Origin: Planctomycetota bacterium
GTDB lineage: Bacteria > Planctomycetota > B15-G4 > JADJEK01
Direction of reading: 5' to 3'
Length of the DNA: 64,000 nucleotides
NCBI GenBank assembly: GCA_016709145.1
Contig: JADJEK010000002.1
Span: 558,001-622,000, forward strand
Position numbers and translations under genes: made by a program. The stretch's first letter is position 1. Each line of letters opens with the position of its first letter. A model generated the notes under the pieces. The model worked only from the letters and a program-made list of their open reading frames with translations. It searched no databases and was not told the DNA's origin. Shown in pieces: positions 51,959 through 60,239 of the stretch.

Positions 51959-53599
51959 ATGCGCTCACGCGTGCTCGCACTCTCCTTCGTGCTCGCCTCC
52001 CTCGCCCTGCCGCGCGCACTTGCACAGGACGACGATGACGATCCGCCGCCGAAGCCGATCGTGGTCGAACCGGGCCGCGGCCCACAGATTCCCTTCGACG
52101 AGACGCGCTGGGAATTCTGGTGGTTCTACAACCGCGATCCGCTGGTCCGCTTGCGCGGCAAGATCCAGGACGCCGCCCAAGCCAATGCGGGCGCCGACGT
52201 TCCGTTCCAACTCGCGACCGACAAGGAGCGACAGGACGCGATCATCCCGCGGCTCATCGGCATGCTCGAGGACAGCAATCCGGAAGTTCGCGCCGCCGCG
52301 GTCCAGGCCCTCGCGCGCACGCGCGATCTCGGCGTTCGGCCGGCGTTGTTCCGTGAGCTGCGCGACACGCAGTTCCTGGTGCGCTTGTCGTCGGTCGTCG
52401 CGCTCGGCGTGTGGGGCAATACGCAAGGACTCTCGCGACTCGAGGACATCGTCAAGGACGACACGCGCGAGCTGCAAGAACGCCATTACGCAGCCGTGTC
52501 GCTCGGCCTGATCGGCGGCGCGGCGACCGCGGAGTCGATGCGTCAGTTGCTGACGCCTGCCGAGTTCGCGAAGTTCCCGCGCTTCGTGCAAGCGGCGCTC
52601 GCGTACGGCGTCGGCATCACGCGCGAGAACGACAACGCCGACCCGATCCGTCAACTCCTCGCCACCAACGACACCACGGACCCGGAAGTGCTGGCGAACC
52701 TCGTGCTCGCGCTCGGCAAGGTCGGTGATCCGAGCGATCAACCCGCGCTGTTGAAGTGGCTCGACGCGAAGGACGCCCAAGTGCGTCGCTCCGCTGCCAT
52801 CGGTCTCGGCGTCCTCGCGCGCAAGAGCGGGAACTCCGCCGTTGTCGAACGTCTACGCAAGTCGCTGCGCGACGACTCCGACCTCGTGGTCCGCAACTTC
52901 GCAGCGATCTCGCTCGGCTACGTCGGCGGGGCCGACGCGGTGAAGGCCCTGCGCACCGAAGTCCAAGACGGCACCAAGACCCTGAAACCGTTCGCGGCGC
53001 TCGCGCTCGGCCTGGCCGGTGATCCGGAGTCGGTCGAACCCCTGCTGCGCGCGTTCGGCAGCGAACCCGATCCGTCGACGCGCGGCGCTCTCGCCGTCGC
53101 GCTCGGCCTCTTGCGCGACGGCCGCGCGTCACCCGACCTGCGCAAGGCACTCCCGAAAGAGGGCGAGCCGGTGGTCAAGGGCTACGTCGCGCTCGCGCTC
53201 GGCATGGTCGGCGACGTCGAGTCGATCCCCGAACTCCGCAAGCTCTTCGAAGGCGCGAACGACGTCGAACTCATCCCGAACGCGGCCACCGCGCTCGGCC
53301 TGCTCGGCGATCGCGAATCGGTCGAACTGCTGATCAAGCGCGCGCCGAAGGAGAAGAACGAGCACGTCCTGCAGAGCCTGTGGTACTCGATCGGGCTGCT
53401 CGGCGACAAGGCGGCCGTCGCGCCACTCGTCGCGGCAGTGGACAACGCGTCGACACCGGCCTACGTGCGCGGCTACGCGGTCGTCGCTCTCGGATCCATC
53501 GCCGACCCCGAACCGGTGCGTGCCATCGCGCGCCTCTCGGCCGACTCGAACTACACGATCATCGCGAACTTCCTCGACGAGCTGTTCGTGATCCTCTGA
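51959..53599 (+). CDS. Exported HEAT-repeat protein
   Basis: A 546-residue secreted protein with signal peptide VLALSFVLASLALPRALAQ. The mature part is built of about ten HEAT/PBS-lyase-type repeats with units such as EVRAAAVQALARTRDLG, QVRRSAAIGLGVLARK, VVRNFAAISLGYVGG, PFAALALGLAGD and VRGYAVVALGSIADP. No catalytic site is evident; a periplasmic scaffold role is inferred. The ATG at 51959 immediately precedes the signal peptide. The region downstream is non-coding and repeat-rich. Confidence 0.82.
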   Translation: MRSRVLALSFVLASLALPRALAQDDDDDPPPKPIVVEPGRGPQIPFDETRWEFWWFYNRDPLVRLRGKIQDAAQANAGADVPFQLATDKERQDAIIPRLIGMLEDSNPEVRAAAVQALARTRDLGVRPALFRELRDTQFLVRLSSVVALGVWGNTQGLSRLEDIVKDDTRELQERHYAAVSLGLIGGAATAESMRQLLTPAEFAKFPRFVQAALAYGVGITRENDNADPIRQLLATNDTTDPEVLANLVLALGKVGDPSDQPALLKWLDAKDAQVRRSAAIGLGVLARKSGNSAVVERLRKSLRDDSDLVVRNFAAISLGYVGGADAVKALRTEVQDGTKTLKPFAALALGLAGDPESVEPLLRAFGSEPDPSTRGALAVALGLLRDGRASPDLRKALPKEGEPVVKGYVALALGMVGDVESIPELRKLFEGANDVELIPNAATALGLLGDRESVELLIKRAPKEKNEHVLQSLWYSIGLLGDKAAVAPLVAAVDNASTPAYVRGYAVVALGSIADPEPVRAIARLSADSNYTIIANFLDELFVIL

Positions 53600-53769
53600 T
53601 CGAGAGACGGCGAGTCGAAGTCGCTCGCGAGTGCGCGGCGTCCCAGCCGAGAACCGTGAACGTGAACGGGACTTTGGAAAACGGTGGCGGCGGTACGGGA
53701 CCCGGTGGCAACGGAGGCAAGGGCGAAGGGGTGGACCGATCCGGACCAGAACGCCACCGGGGGACACAT

Positions 53770-53856
53770 CGGGGACAGACGCACCTCCGTCCCCGTTGTT
53801 CGATCGTTCGGCCGGCCATGGGGACAGAGCGGGGACAGACGCGCCTCCGTCCCCGT
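53770..53856 (+). repeat. Direct repeat pair of a 27-bp GGGGACAG unit
   Basis: Copies at 53770-53796 and 53830-53856 differ at one base. Each begins CGGGGACAGACGC and ends CCTCCGTCCCCGT, and each is preceded by another GGGGACA, so the duplicated module is larger than 27 bp. Confidence 0.8.
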
Positions 53857-53866
53857 CATGGCCGTC

Positions 53867-53924
53867 GAGCTCGGGTGGGGACAGTCCCCTCATCTGAGCT
53901 CGGGTGGGGACAGTCCCCTCATCT
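53867..53924 (+). repeat. 29-bp exact tandem duplication with internal palindrome
   Basis: Two abutting identical copies (53867-53895 and 53896-53924). Each contains the palindrome GGGGACAGTCCCC. A further TCTGTCCCCA follows just downstream. Confidence 0.9.
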
Positions 53925-54064
53925 GCTCTGTCCCCACTCCTTCAATCGCCACCGCGGAGCGCGAAGCGCGAGCCGCAGTTCTCCCTCGGGTTCAAGCTCG
54001 CGCGTCAAGGAAACCACTCCGTCGCCAAGGGACGTCCACGCGCGACTCAAGGGCGCGGGCGTTC

Positions 54065-54228
54065 CCAAAGATGGGGGCTTCGCTCGTTTGTGAAGCCCCC
54101 CTTTGGTCGTTCGACCGCGAAGCGGTCGAACGAGGGGGGTGCGAACGCAATGCGGTGCGCCTACAGCGTCTGTTCGATGGGGCCTGGGGCCTTCGGCCCC
54201 GGCGTGGCCTACGGAGGCAGAGCCTCCG
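54065..54228. repeat. Series of four hairpins
   Basis: Hairpin 1 (54065-54106) pairs CCAAAG + GGGGGCTTC with GAAGCCCCC + CTTTGG. Hairpin 2 (54107-54133) has perfect 12-base arms and a GAA loop. Hairpin 3 (54186-54200) is GGGGCC-TTC-GGCCCC. Hairpin 4 (54212-54228) is CGGAGGC-AGA-GCCTCCG. They lie downstream of both flanking genes and may act together in termination. Confidence 0.75.
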
Positions 54229-54240
54229 CATCAGCGCCAG

Positions 54241-55029
54241 CTATTCCCCCACACTCACGCTCGCGCCGAGCCCGCTCACCAGCGTCCGCTCGGCGTTGCC
54301 GCAGTTCACGGCGATCTCGAGGTACTCGAACGAATCGAAGATCGCGAGCGCGTTGCCGCGTGCAGCCGTCGCATACGAGTCCACCGGCTTACCGATCACG
54401 CGCGATCCCAACCGCACGACGCGCCGCTCCTCGGGCAGATGCGCGAGATCTTGCGGCCGTACGTTCGTGATCAAGTTGCCGAAGCTGTCGACGTGGATCA
54501 CTTCGCCGCGCACCACGCCGCTCGCGCCACGCGTCGGCAGCGGCAACTCGAGCGCCTTCGGATCCGTCACCACGGGGCCGACGTCGGTGAACTCGAGCCC
54601 TTCGAGCAAGCGCGCCGCGACCGGCGCGAAGATGTCGCGACCGTGGAAGGTGTGCGAGAGTTCGCCGCCGCGGAACCAGCGCGTGTTGGTCACGGCGCGC
54701 ACGTCGTCGCCGGCGCCGAGCACTCCGGTCAACAGTCCGTTGTCGGGCGCGAGGAACACGTGCCCGCGCGTCCGCGCGCACAGGATGCGCCGCGTCGAAC
54801 CCACGCCCGGATCGACCACGCAGACGTGGATCGTGCCGGCCGGGAAGAACTCCCACGCCCCGCGCAACTGGAAGTTCGCTTCGAGCACGCGCTGCGGCGC
54901 GACCTGATGCGTCAGGTCGACCAATCGCGCGGCCGGGTGGATGCCGAGGATCACGCCTTTCACGACGCCGACGTACGGGTCGTGTTCGCCGAAGTCCGTC
55001 AACAGGGTGACGATGCCGGAGAGCTTCAT
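54241..55029 (-). CDS. SAM hydroxide adenosyltransferase (DUF62 family)
   Basis: A 262-residue enzyme related to fluorinase and chlorinase; most bacterial members hydrolyse S-adenosylmethionine to adenosine and methionine. VTLLTDFGEHDPYVGVVKGVI, HVCVVDPGVGSTR, FLAPDNGLLTGVL and HGRDIFAPVAARL in order are diagnostic, and HVDSFGNLITNV lies in the C-terminal domain. The ATG at 55029 overlaps the phosphomannomutase stop (ATGA); the longer frame to 55155 overlaps that gene heavily. Confidence 0.9.
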   Translation of the reverse strand: MKLSGIVTLLTDFGEHDPYVGVVKGVILGIHPAARLVDLTHQVAPQRVLEANFQLRGAWEFFPAGTIHVCVVDPGVGSTRRILCARTRGHVFLAPDNGLLTGVLGAGDDVRAVTNTRWFRGGELSHTFHGRDIFAPVAARLLEGLEFTDVGPVVTDPKALELPLPTRGASGVVRGEVIHVDSFGNLITNVRPQDLAHLPEERRVVRLGSRVIGKPVDSYATAARGNALAIFDSFEYLEIAVNCGNAERTLVSGLGASVSVGE

Positions 55030-56357
55030 GCGTGTGGAGTCCCGAGGATCGCGAGCAGCTCGGCCTTCTTCGCTTGGAACAGCGCAGGTGACGTGGCTTC
55101 GAGGTTGAGGCGCAGCAACGGTTCCGTGTTCGACTTGCGCACGTTGAACCACCAACCGGGGTACTCGATCGTGATGCCGTCGAGATCGTCGCGCTTGCCG
55201 TCGGCGTAACGCTTGCCGAGGTTCGCGATCACGCCGTCCTTGTCCTCGACCTCGAAGTTGATCTCGCCGGTCGACGGATACTTGCGCAGCTCGCGCACCA
55301 CTTCGGAGAACGGTCGCGGATCCGCCGCCAGGATGTTCAGCACTTCGATCAGCGCGATGATCCCGGAGTCCGAGTACCAGTTCTCGCGGAAGTAGAAGTG
55401 CCCGGACAACTCGCCGCCGAACAGACCGCCTTCTTTGCGCAGCACGGCCTTCATGAACGAATGCCCCACGCGCTCGCGGATCGGCCGGCCGCCGAGGCGC
55501 GTGATCTCCTCGGGAACGACCTTCGACGAGCGCAGGTCGTAGACCACCGCCGTGCCGGGCTCCTTCGGCACCAGCGAACGCGCGATCAGCGCGGTGATGA
55601 TGTCGGACGGGACGCGCTCGCCCTTCTCGTCGACGAATGCGCAGCGATCGGCGTCCCCGTCGAACGTCGCACCGAGATGCGCTTTGGTCGCGACCACGCG
55701 GCGCGACAGTTCGGCGATGTTCTCGTCCTTCAGCGGATTCGCTTCATGGTTCGGGAACGAGCCGTCGAGCTCCGGGTACATCGACTGCACGCGCAGCGGA
55801 GTCGCCGCGAGGATGTCCGGGATCACGTACCCGCCCATGCCGTTCGCGTAATCGACGACGAGGTCGAGCGGTCGCCACGGCTTCATGAACTTGCGCACGT
55901 GCGCCTTGTAGTCCTCGACGACGTTGCGCGCGGTGACCGTGCCCTTCGCGCCCGAGTACGCCGGCACGCCGGTCGCGACCATGCGCTCGACGTCCTTGAT
56001 GCCGGTGTCGCCCGACAACGGGATGGCCTGCTCACGCACCATCTTGAAGCCCGTGTACTGCGGCGGATTGTGCGACGCCGTGACCGCGATGCCGCCGTCC
56101 GCGCCGAGGAACCCGACCGCGAAGTACAGCATCGGCGTTTCGGCAAGGCCGATGTCGATGACGCTCGCGCCCTGCGCCGTGAGTCCGCGAATCAGCGCGG
56201 CCTTCACTTCGGGTCCCGAACCACGCATGTCGTTCGAGACCACGATGGTCTTGCCGCCGACGAAGCGCGCGTAGGCGAGTCCGATCTTCTCCGAGATCGC
56301 GAGATCGATCTCGGAGCCGTAGATGCCGCGGATGTCGTAGGCCTTGAAGATGGACAC
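55026..56357 (-). CDS. Phosphomannomutase/phosphoglucomutase
   Basis: A 443-residue alpha-D-phosphohexomutase interconverting 6- and 1-phosphosugars. FKAYDIRGIYG opens it, the phosphoserine loop is VTASHNPPQYTGFKM (about 95), the metal loop ATFDGDADRCAFVDE (about 230), the sugar loop GGELSGHFYFRE (about 315) and the phosphate loop RKSNTEPLLRLNLE (about 410). ManB/AlgC-like enzymes supply mannose or glucose 1-phosphate for surface polysaccharide. Confidence 0.93.
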   Translation of the reverse strand: MSIFKAYDIRGIYGSEIDLAISEKIGLAYARFVGGKTIVVSNDMRGSGPEVKAALIRGLTAQGASVIDIGLAETPMLYFAVGFLGADGGIAVTASHNPPQYTGFKMVREQAIPLSGDTGIKDVERMVATGVPAYSGAKGTVTARNVVEDYKAHVRKFMKPWRPLDLVVDYANGMGGYVIPDILAATPLRVQSMYPELDGSFPNHEANPLKDENIAELSRRVVATKAHLGATFDGDADRCAFVDEKGERVPSDIITALIARSLVPKEPGTAVVYDLRSSKVVPEEITRLGGRPIRERVGHSFMKAVLRKEGGLFGGELSGHFYFRENWYSDSGIIALIEVLNILAADPRPFSEVVRELRKYPSTGEINFEVEDKDGVIANLGKRYADGKRDDLDGITIEYPGWWFNVRKSNTEPLLRLNLEATSPALFQAKKAELLAILGTPHA

Positions 56358-56376
56358 GGGAACCTCCGGGATTCGA

Positions 56377-57408
56377 TCAGGCCGCGAGTACGGCCTCGAA
56401 CGCTGCGATCGCGCGCGCGACGTGCGAATCGTCGATCTCGCGATGCGTGACGAGACGGATCCGTGCCGCGCCCATCGCGACCACGAGGACTCCGAACTCG
56501 CGCGCGAGACGCTCGGCGACGCGCGCCGCGATGGTCTCGCGCAATGGGATCATGACGATGTTGGTGCGGACACTGGCGGGGTCGAGCACCACGCCCGGCA
56601 ACGGCGCGATGCCCTCGGCGAGTCGACGAGCACGCGCGTGATCCTCGACCAGACGCTCGCGCATCGTCTCGAGCGCGACGATGCCGCACGCGGCGAGTAC
56701 GCCCGCTTGCCGCATGCCGCCGCCGAGTTGCTTGCGGATGCGCCGACACTCTTCGATCGCCGCGCGCGTGCCGCACAGCACGGAGCCGACCGGAGCCGAC
56801 AGCCCTTTCGACAACGCGAACCAAGCGAGGTCCGCGCGCGCCGCGTACGCCGCGGCCGCGACGCCTTCCGCCGCGCAAGCGTTGAACAGCCGCGCCCCGT
56901 CCATCAGCAGCGGGATGCCGCGCGCGGACGCGACCGCACGCACCGCGTCGAGTTCGGCCAACGTCCACGGCACGCCGCCCGCGAGGTTGTGCGTGTTCTC
57001 GACGCAGATCAACGCGGTGCGCGACGCGTGGACGTCGACACCACGAATGCGCCGCTCGACGTCCTGCGCCGTGAAGATGCCGCGCTCGGTCGAAATCGGC
57101 CGGGCGACGACGCCGGAGATCAATCCGATCGCGCCGGCCTCGTAGTTCAGGATGTGGCAGTTCTCTTCGGCAAGGATCTCGTCGCCGGGCTTCGTGAACA
57201 GCTTCACGCCGATCTGGTTCGCCATCGTGCCGGTCGGCACGAACAGCGCCGCTTCCTTTTCGAGCAGACCGGCCGCGAGTTCCTCGAGCCGCTGCAAGGT
57301 CGGATCCTCGCGCAGCACGTCGTCGCCGACCACCGCGTCCGCCATCGCGCGACGCATCGCGGGCGTCGGCGTCGTGACGGTATCGCTGCGGAAATCGGCT
57401 CGATCCAC
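56377..57408 (-). CDS. Low-specificity L-threonine aldolase
   Basis: A 343-residue PLP enzyme that cleaves threonine to glycine and acetaldehyde. FRSDTVTTPTPAMRRAMADAVVGDDV at the N-terminus, VPTGTMANQIG (about 55), ENTHNLAGG (about 125) and the Lys site WFALSKGLSAPVGSVLCG (about 200) are diagnostic. I chose the GTG at 57408 with GGAG five bases upstream; the frame to 57483 adds residues not seen in the family. A 19-base gap separates it from the downstream phosphomannomutase. Confidence 0.9.
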   Translation of the reverse strand: MDRADFRSDTVTTPTPAMRRAMADAVVGDDVLREDPTLQRLEELAAGLLEKEAALFVPTGTMANQIGVKLFTKPGDEILAEENCHILNYEAGAIGLISGVVARPISTERGIFTAQDVERRIRGVDVHASRTALICVENTHNLAGGVPWTLAELDAVRAVASARGIPLLMDGARLFNACAAEGVAAAAYAARADLAWFALSKGLSAPVGSVLCGTRAAIEECRRIRKQLGGGMRQAGVLAACGIVALETMRERLVEDHARARRLAEGIAPLPGVVLDPASVRTNIVMIPLRETIAARVAERLAREFGVLVVAMGAARIRLVTHREIDDSHVARAIAAFEAVLAA

Positions 57409-57516
57409 GCTCGCTCCATGCCGCGTCGAAGGCGGTCGGTTCGGACAGGGGGCGGGGATGTTACCAGCCGCCTCGACCGCCACGCACCGGCCCGTCCGGA
57501 CCGCGAAAGTCGGGCG

Positions 57517-58434
57517 TCAGCGCGGCTCGAGGGGAGTCGTGCCCCCGGCGACGGCCCAGATCGCGACCGCGGTCCAGCCGAGCGCGCACGCGAGCGACCA
57601 CCGATCGGTCCACAACAAGCGCGCGGGATCCTCGACGCGCTCACTGCGCAGCAATGCCGTCGCCGCGTACCGCAACAGCCCGGCAACGGCGAACGGCAGC
57701 GTCCACGGCATGCGCCCGGCGCCGAACTGCGCGGACGTCCCGGCCGCGAACGTGTACGCGGCGTACACGCCCGCGAGCGCGACGACCAGTGCGAGCACGA
57801 CCGCCTTCAACGCCGACTGCCGGTACGACAGCAGCGTGGCGCGCGTGAGCCCGACCGCGCCCGGCTCGAACACCGCGAGGTTGCGATCGACCTCGGCGAG
57901 GCGCTTGCCGAAGCCGACCAAGCCCGCGCCGAGCACCGAACACGACGCCAGCCACGGCGAGACCGGCACGCCGGCCGCGGCCGCTCCGGCGTAGATGCGC
58001 ACGACGAACAGCGCCGCGAGCGCGATCACGTCCAGCACGAACACGCGCTTCAGGACGGCCGAATAGAGCATCGTCCCCGCGACGTACGCGGCCGCGAGCA
58101 CGACGACTCCGTCGGCGACGCGCGCCGCCATCAGCGCAGCGGCACAACCCGCGACGAACCACGCGAGCCCGATGCCGAGCACGGCGCGCGCCGACAGCGC
58201 ACCTCGAGCGAACGGCCGGTCTTTCTTGGTCGCGTGTTCACGATCGGCGGCCGCGTCGAGTCGGTCGTTGAACGCGTAGCCGGCGCTGGCGAACGCGCAG
58301 AACGCGGCGAGCGTCCACGGCAGCGCGCCGCTCGCGATCGACTCCACCAGCGCACGACCGAACAGCGGCGCCACGAACAGCGCGAGGTTCTTCACCCAAT
58401 GCGTCGGCCGCGACAATTCGATCCAAGCGCGCAA
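57517..58434 (-). CDS. UbiA-family prenyltransferase (decaprenyl-phosphate phosphoribosyltransferase-like)
   Basis: A 305-residue polytopic protein with about nine membrane helices. ELSRPTHWVKNLALFVAPLFG and YAFNDRLDAAADREHATKKDRPFARG (about 60-85) match the DPPR-synthase branch, where ribose phosphate is added to polyprenyl phosphate. The second Asp motif is weaker (KRLAEVDRNL). The start is unclear: AAGGAG is one base before GTG 58443 and eight before TTG 58434; I chose the latter. Confidence 0.78.
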   Translation of the reverse strand: MRAWIELSRPTHWVKNLALFVAPLFGRALVESIASGALPWTLAAFCAFASAGYAFNDRLDAAADREHATKKDRPFARGALSARAVLGIGLAWFVAGCAAALMAARVADGVVVLAAAYVAGTMLYSAVLKRVFVLDVIALAALFVVRIYAGAAAAGVPVSPWLASCSVLGAGLVGFGKRLAEVDRNLAVFEPGAVGLTRATLLSYRQSALKAVVLALVVALAGVYAAYTFAAGTSAQFGAGRMPWTLPFAVAGLLRYAATALLRSERVEDPARLLWTDRWSLACALGWTAVAIWAVAGGTTPLEPR

Positions 58435-58569
58435 CGCATCCACTCCTTGCCCGTGCGAGAGGCGGAGTTCACCCGATTCCGCGCTCGATCCAAGTCGTCT
58501 TCGGAAGTTCACGGCGATCGCCGTGCGTCCGACGGTAGAACCGTGCGCTCCATCGGCAACACCACGCGC

Positions 58570-59739
58570 ATGAACGTCCTCGCTCGGTTCCGGCTGTTCT
58601 CGTGCCTCGCTTGGTCGCTGGCGTGGATCCCGTTGCAGTACTTGTTCTTCACCGGCGCCAAGGCGTTCTCCGTCTCGGACTTCTTCGCGCTGAACGGCCT
58701 CTACTACCTGACCATGTGCGTGTTCGAGGTCCCGACCGGCGTGCTCGCCGACCGGTTCGGGCGCAAGACCACGCTCGCTCTCGGCGCGTTCGGGTTCGCG
58801 GCAGCAAGCTTCGCCGTGCTGCAAGCTGACACCACGTTCACGGCCGGCCTCGGCATGGTCGCGCTCGGTATCGCGCACACGCTGCTGAACGGCGCCGACG
58901 CCGCGTGGCTCTACGACCATCTGGCCGAGCGCGGTCTCGCGGCGCACTACCTGCGCGAGGAGTCGAGAGCCCAGTGGATGCGCATCCTCGGCGTGTCGCT
59001 CTCCGATCTGGTCGGCGGCGCCGCGGCCGAGTGGTTCGGGTTACAGGCTGCGTTCCACGTCGCGATCGTCGCGACCTTCGTGGCGGGAGTGCTCGCGTGT
59101 TCGCTGCCCGAGACCCCGCGGCCGCGAGGACTCGGCGTGCGCCACGTGCTCGGCCGCTCGTTGTCGGCCGTGCGCGGTCGCGAACTGCGGTGGATCCTGG
59201 CGTACGCCACGGCGTTGTTCGTGCTGCTGCGCATCGCGTTCCACTTCTACCAGCCGCAGATGCACGCGGTCGGGATCGAGCGCCCGCTGCACTACGGGGC
59301 AACGCTGTGCGTGCTGAACTTGATCGCGGCGCCGTTCGCGCGCTCTGCGCAACGCATCCAGGCGCGGCTCGGCGCGAAGCGCCTCGCGCTGCTGCTCGTG
59401 CAGGCGTTCGCCGCGTCGTTCCTGGCGTTGGCTTGGGTCCGCAACGCTTGGTGCATCGCGTTGTTCGCGCTGCAGCAGATCCCGTTCGGGTTGATGCAGC
59501 CGGTCGTGCGCGGATTCACCAATCGGTTCGCGCCACCCGAAGCGCGTGCGACGATCCTGTCGCTGCAGTCGTTCTGCGGCCGAGCGCTGTTCGGCTTGGC
59601 GCTGTTCGTCGTCGGCGCCATCGTCGACGACGTCGGGTCCTTGCGACCGCTCTACGCGGTGCTGGGCGTGGTCACGGTGGTCCTGGCGATCGGACTCGCT
59701 CGCACGATGCCGCAGATCGAGGACGATCCGCCGAACTGA
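58570..59739 (+). CDS. MFS transporter
   Basis: A 389-residue membrane protein with about eleven or twelve helices. The MFS loop signature is in FEVPTGVLADRFGRKTTLALG (about 52-72). The second half is symmetric, with QQIPFGLMQPVVRGFTNRFAPPEARATILS and GRALFGLALFVVGAIVDD. The substrate is unknown. The ATG at 58570 follows a 135-base divergent intergenic region; the much longer frame starting at 56344 is antisense to real genes. Confidence 0.87.
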   Translation: MNVLARFRLFSCLAWSLAWIPLQYLFFTGAKAFSVSDFFALNGLYYLTMCVFEVPTGVLADRFGRKTTLALGAFGFAAASFAVLQADTTFTAGLGMVALGIAHTLLNGADAAWLYDHLAERGLAAHYLREESRAQWMRILGVSLSDLVGGAAAEWFGLQAAFHVAIVATFVAGVLACSLPETPRPRGLGVRHVLGRSLSAVRGRELRWILAYATALFVLLRIAFHFYQPQMHAVGIERPLHYGATLCVLNLIAAPFARSAQRIQARLGAKRLALLLVQAFAASFLALAWVRNAWCIALFALQQIPFGLMQPVVRGFTNRFAPPEARATILSLQSFCGRALFGLALFVVGAIVDDVGSLRPLYAVLGVVTVVLAIGLARTMPQIEDDPPN

Positions 59740-59758
59740 TCGCCGACTCGTGGGAGCG

Positions 59759-60154
59759 TCAGCTCGGAGTCTGCGGCGACGGCGCAGCCGTCAGCACGGC
59801 CTTCGCGCGCTCGACGATCTTCATCGGCGAGAACGGCTTGGTCATGTACTCGTCGACGCCGAGTTCCATGCCCTTGATGCGGTCGGCTTCCTGACCCTTC
59901 GCGGTCAGCATGATGATGTAGGTCGAGCGCAGTTCGGGATCGGACTTCACTTCCGACAAGACCTCGTAGCCGTTCTTCTTCGGCATCATCACGTCGAGCA
60001 GGACGAGATGCGGACGCGTCGCGCGGATCGCGTCGAGCGCTTCGTCGCCGTTCTTCGCCTCGTCGACTTCGTAGCCCTCCCGCCGCAGCACGAAGCTCAG
60101 CGAGCGCAGGATGAACGGTTCGTCGTCGACGACCAGGATCTTCTTGGTGCTCAT
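59759..60154 (-). CDS. Single-domain response regulator
   Basis: A 131-residue CheY-like receiver. Acidic pocket VVDDEPF (residues 8-14), phosphoacceptor Asp in LVLLDVMMPKKNG (about 54), Thr in MLTAKG (about 84) and Lys in MTKPFSP (about 107). There is no output domain, so it probably acts by protein contact. It ends the RsbW-RsbU-receiver run, 85 bases after the phosphatase gene. Confidence 0.92.
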   Translation of the reverse strand: MSTKKILVVDDEPFILRSLSFVLRREGYEVDEAKNGDEALDAIRATRPHLVLLDVMMPKKNGYEVLSEVKSDPELRSTYIIMLTAKGQEADRIKGMELGVDEYMTKPFSPMKIVERAKAVLTAAPSPQTPS

Positions 60155-60239
60155 GCGTTCGCCCAGCGGGACGGGAAGGGAACAAGCCTCGGAATCGTCG
60201 CTGCTCTCATCGGACCGACGCTCGCGGAACTTGAGCCGG

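Larger units (their letters stand above)
53600..54240. other. Non-coding convergent zone with repeats and hairpins
   Basis: About 640 bases between the convergent HEAT-repeat and SAM hydroxide adenosyltransferase genes with no credible ORF. The left part (53758-53936) holds direct and tandem GGGGACAG-type repeats; the right part (54065-54228) holds four hairpins. Between them I see nothing. Confidence 0.75.

Noticed and set aside
53867..53924. Possible CRISPR array
   Set aside because: Only two abutting 29-bp copies with no spacer and no cas genes; it is a tandem duplication.
56344..58569. Upstream part of a 1131-codon plus-strand frame
   Set aside because: It is antisense to threonine aldolase and a prenyltransferase. 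Only the part from 58570 is a real protein (MFS).
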